Origin: Acetobacteraceae bacterium
GTDB lineage: Bacteria > Pseudomonadota > Alphaproteobacteria > Acetobacterales > Acetobacteraceae
Assembly: GCA_027482245.1 (NCBI GenBank)
Contig: JAIXWG010000003.1
Span: forward strand, 1-43,688
Reading direction: 5' to 3'
DNA length: 43,688 nucleotides
Shown here: one piece after another, positions 43,442 through 43,688 of the stretch
Numbering within the stretch: position 1 is the stretch's first letter
How the letters are laid out: every line of letters begins with the position of its first letter
Made by a program: the position numbers and the translations under genes
Notes under the pieces: generated by a model
Database searches by the model: none
Told to the model about the DNA's origin: nothing
Seen by the model: the letters and a program-made list of their open reading frames with translations, nothing else

Positions 43442-43574
43442 GGGGGCTTTGCCCCCCGGCACCCCCCACCAGGAGCCAGCGGGCTCCTGGACCTCAAGTT
43501 GATGGGTGATGGGATGAGGGGCCAGCGGGACCGCTGGTTCGGCGCGCGTTCCGGCCCCTCATCCCATCACCCAT
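43442..43574. repeat. Cluster of perfect hairpins before the IS110-like element
   Basis: Three hairpins in tandem: GGGGGC/GCCCCC with loop TTT at 43442-43456; CCAGGAGCC (43469-43477) with GGCTCCTGG (43482-43490); and a 22-bp perfect inverted repeat, 43502-43523 (ATGGGTGATGGGATGAGGGG then CC) against 43553-43574, with a 29-base loop that itself can pair (AGCG/CGCT). The first two look like a dispersed intergenic repeat; the third may terminate transcription or belong to the IS end. Confidence 0.65.
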
Positions 43575-43617
43575 GAAGGGGGTTCCGAGCAACCGTCTTG
43601 CGGAGAGCGTGGCGGGG

Positions 43618-43688
43618 TCAGGCGGTCTGGTGTTTGCAGGCGGACCAGGGCTGTCGGTTGCGCATCATGGCGTTCAGCGTGACGACGA
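43618..43688 (-). pseudogene. C-terminal end of IS110-family-like transposase (cut by window edge)
   Basis: On the minus strand the last bases of the window encode VVTLNAMMRNRQPWSACKHQ and then TA before a TGA at 43618-43620. The LNAMMRNRQPW pattern is typical of the C terminus of IS110-family transposases, whose known members use a bridge RNA. Only the end is in the window, so the state of the element cannot be judged. IS110 elements carry a non-coding RNA near one end, which is why the structured DNA next to it is of interest. Confidence 0.6.

Noticed and set aside
1..43688. CRISPR arrays, tRNA or rRNA genes
   Set aside because: No regularly spaced direct repeats and no cloverleaf or rRNA sequence recognised in any intergenic stretch.

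Overview
The window is very GC-rich chromosomal DNA from an alphaproteobacterium, most likely a Roseomonas-like member of the Acetobacteraceae. The assignment is inferred from gene content: an ATP12 chaperone, rpsU divergent from a COQ9-family gene, a GapR/DUF2312 protein, DUF1244, three orphan Bug-type solute-binding proteins, and a GTTC-N7-GTTC type LexA box. No rRNA, tRNA or CRISPR array was recognised.

Layout. 1-1956: the tail of an IS5-like transposase, then a visibly AT-richer two-gene cassette (HTH/beta-domain protein plus pentapeptide/leucine-rich-repeat protein, start and stop overlapping), probably acquired and possibly a conflict or defence module. 2065-7638: housekeeping genes (RhlE-like helicase, acylphosphatase, ATP12, peptide deformylase, COQ9-like, ribosomal protein S21). 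8102-11963: a SulP transporter, a class III aminotransferase and two tandem BLUF blue-light receptors. 12021-14972: the pntAA-pntAB-pntB transhydrogenase operon on the minus strand. 15106-25089: a DUF3891 protein, two chemotaxis receptors flanking an ABC1/AarF kinase-like gene and an M3 oligopeptidase, and an acyl-CoA synthetase. 25090-30120: a Bug-type binding protein, a flavin reductase/SDR pair, an unknown gene and a nitroreductase diverging around a Fur-like box, a VOC protein, GapR-like and DUF1244.

30189-34889 looks like a tartrate/hydroxypyruvate utilisation locus: Bug-type binding protein, TtuC/DmlA-type dehydrogenase, GntR regulator, TtuD-type glycerate kinase and a cupin. 35039-38642 holds DoxX, an OmpA-type porin and the most unusual gene of the window: a full-length pyruvate kinase in frame behind a YdaS/Cro-like HTH domain, preceded by two operator-like palindromes. 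38707-43413 holds a small secreted protein, Ada, a TPR protein, a third Bug-type protein and an alpha/beta hydrolase, separated by copies of a palindromic MITE-like repeat. The window closes with a long perfect hairpin and the tail of an IS110-like transposase.

The best candidates for something new are the HTH-pyruvate kinase chimera with its operators, and the acquired HTH plus pentapeptide/LRR cassette. Functions come from motif recognition by eye; no database search was run.
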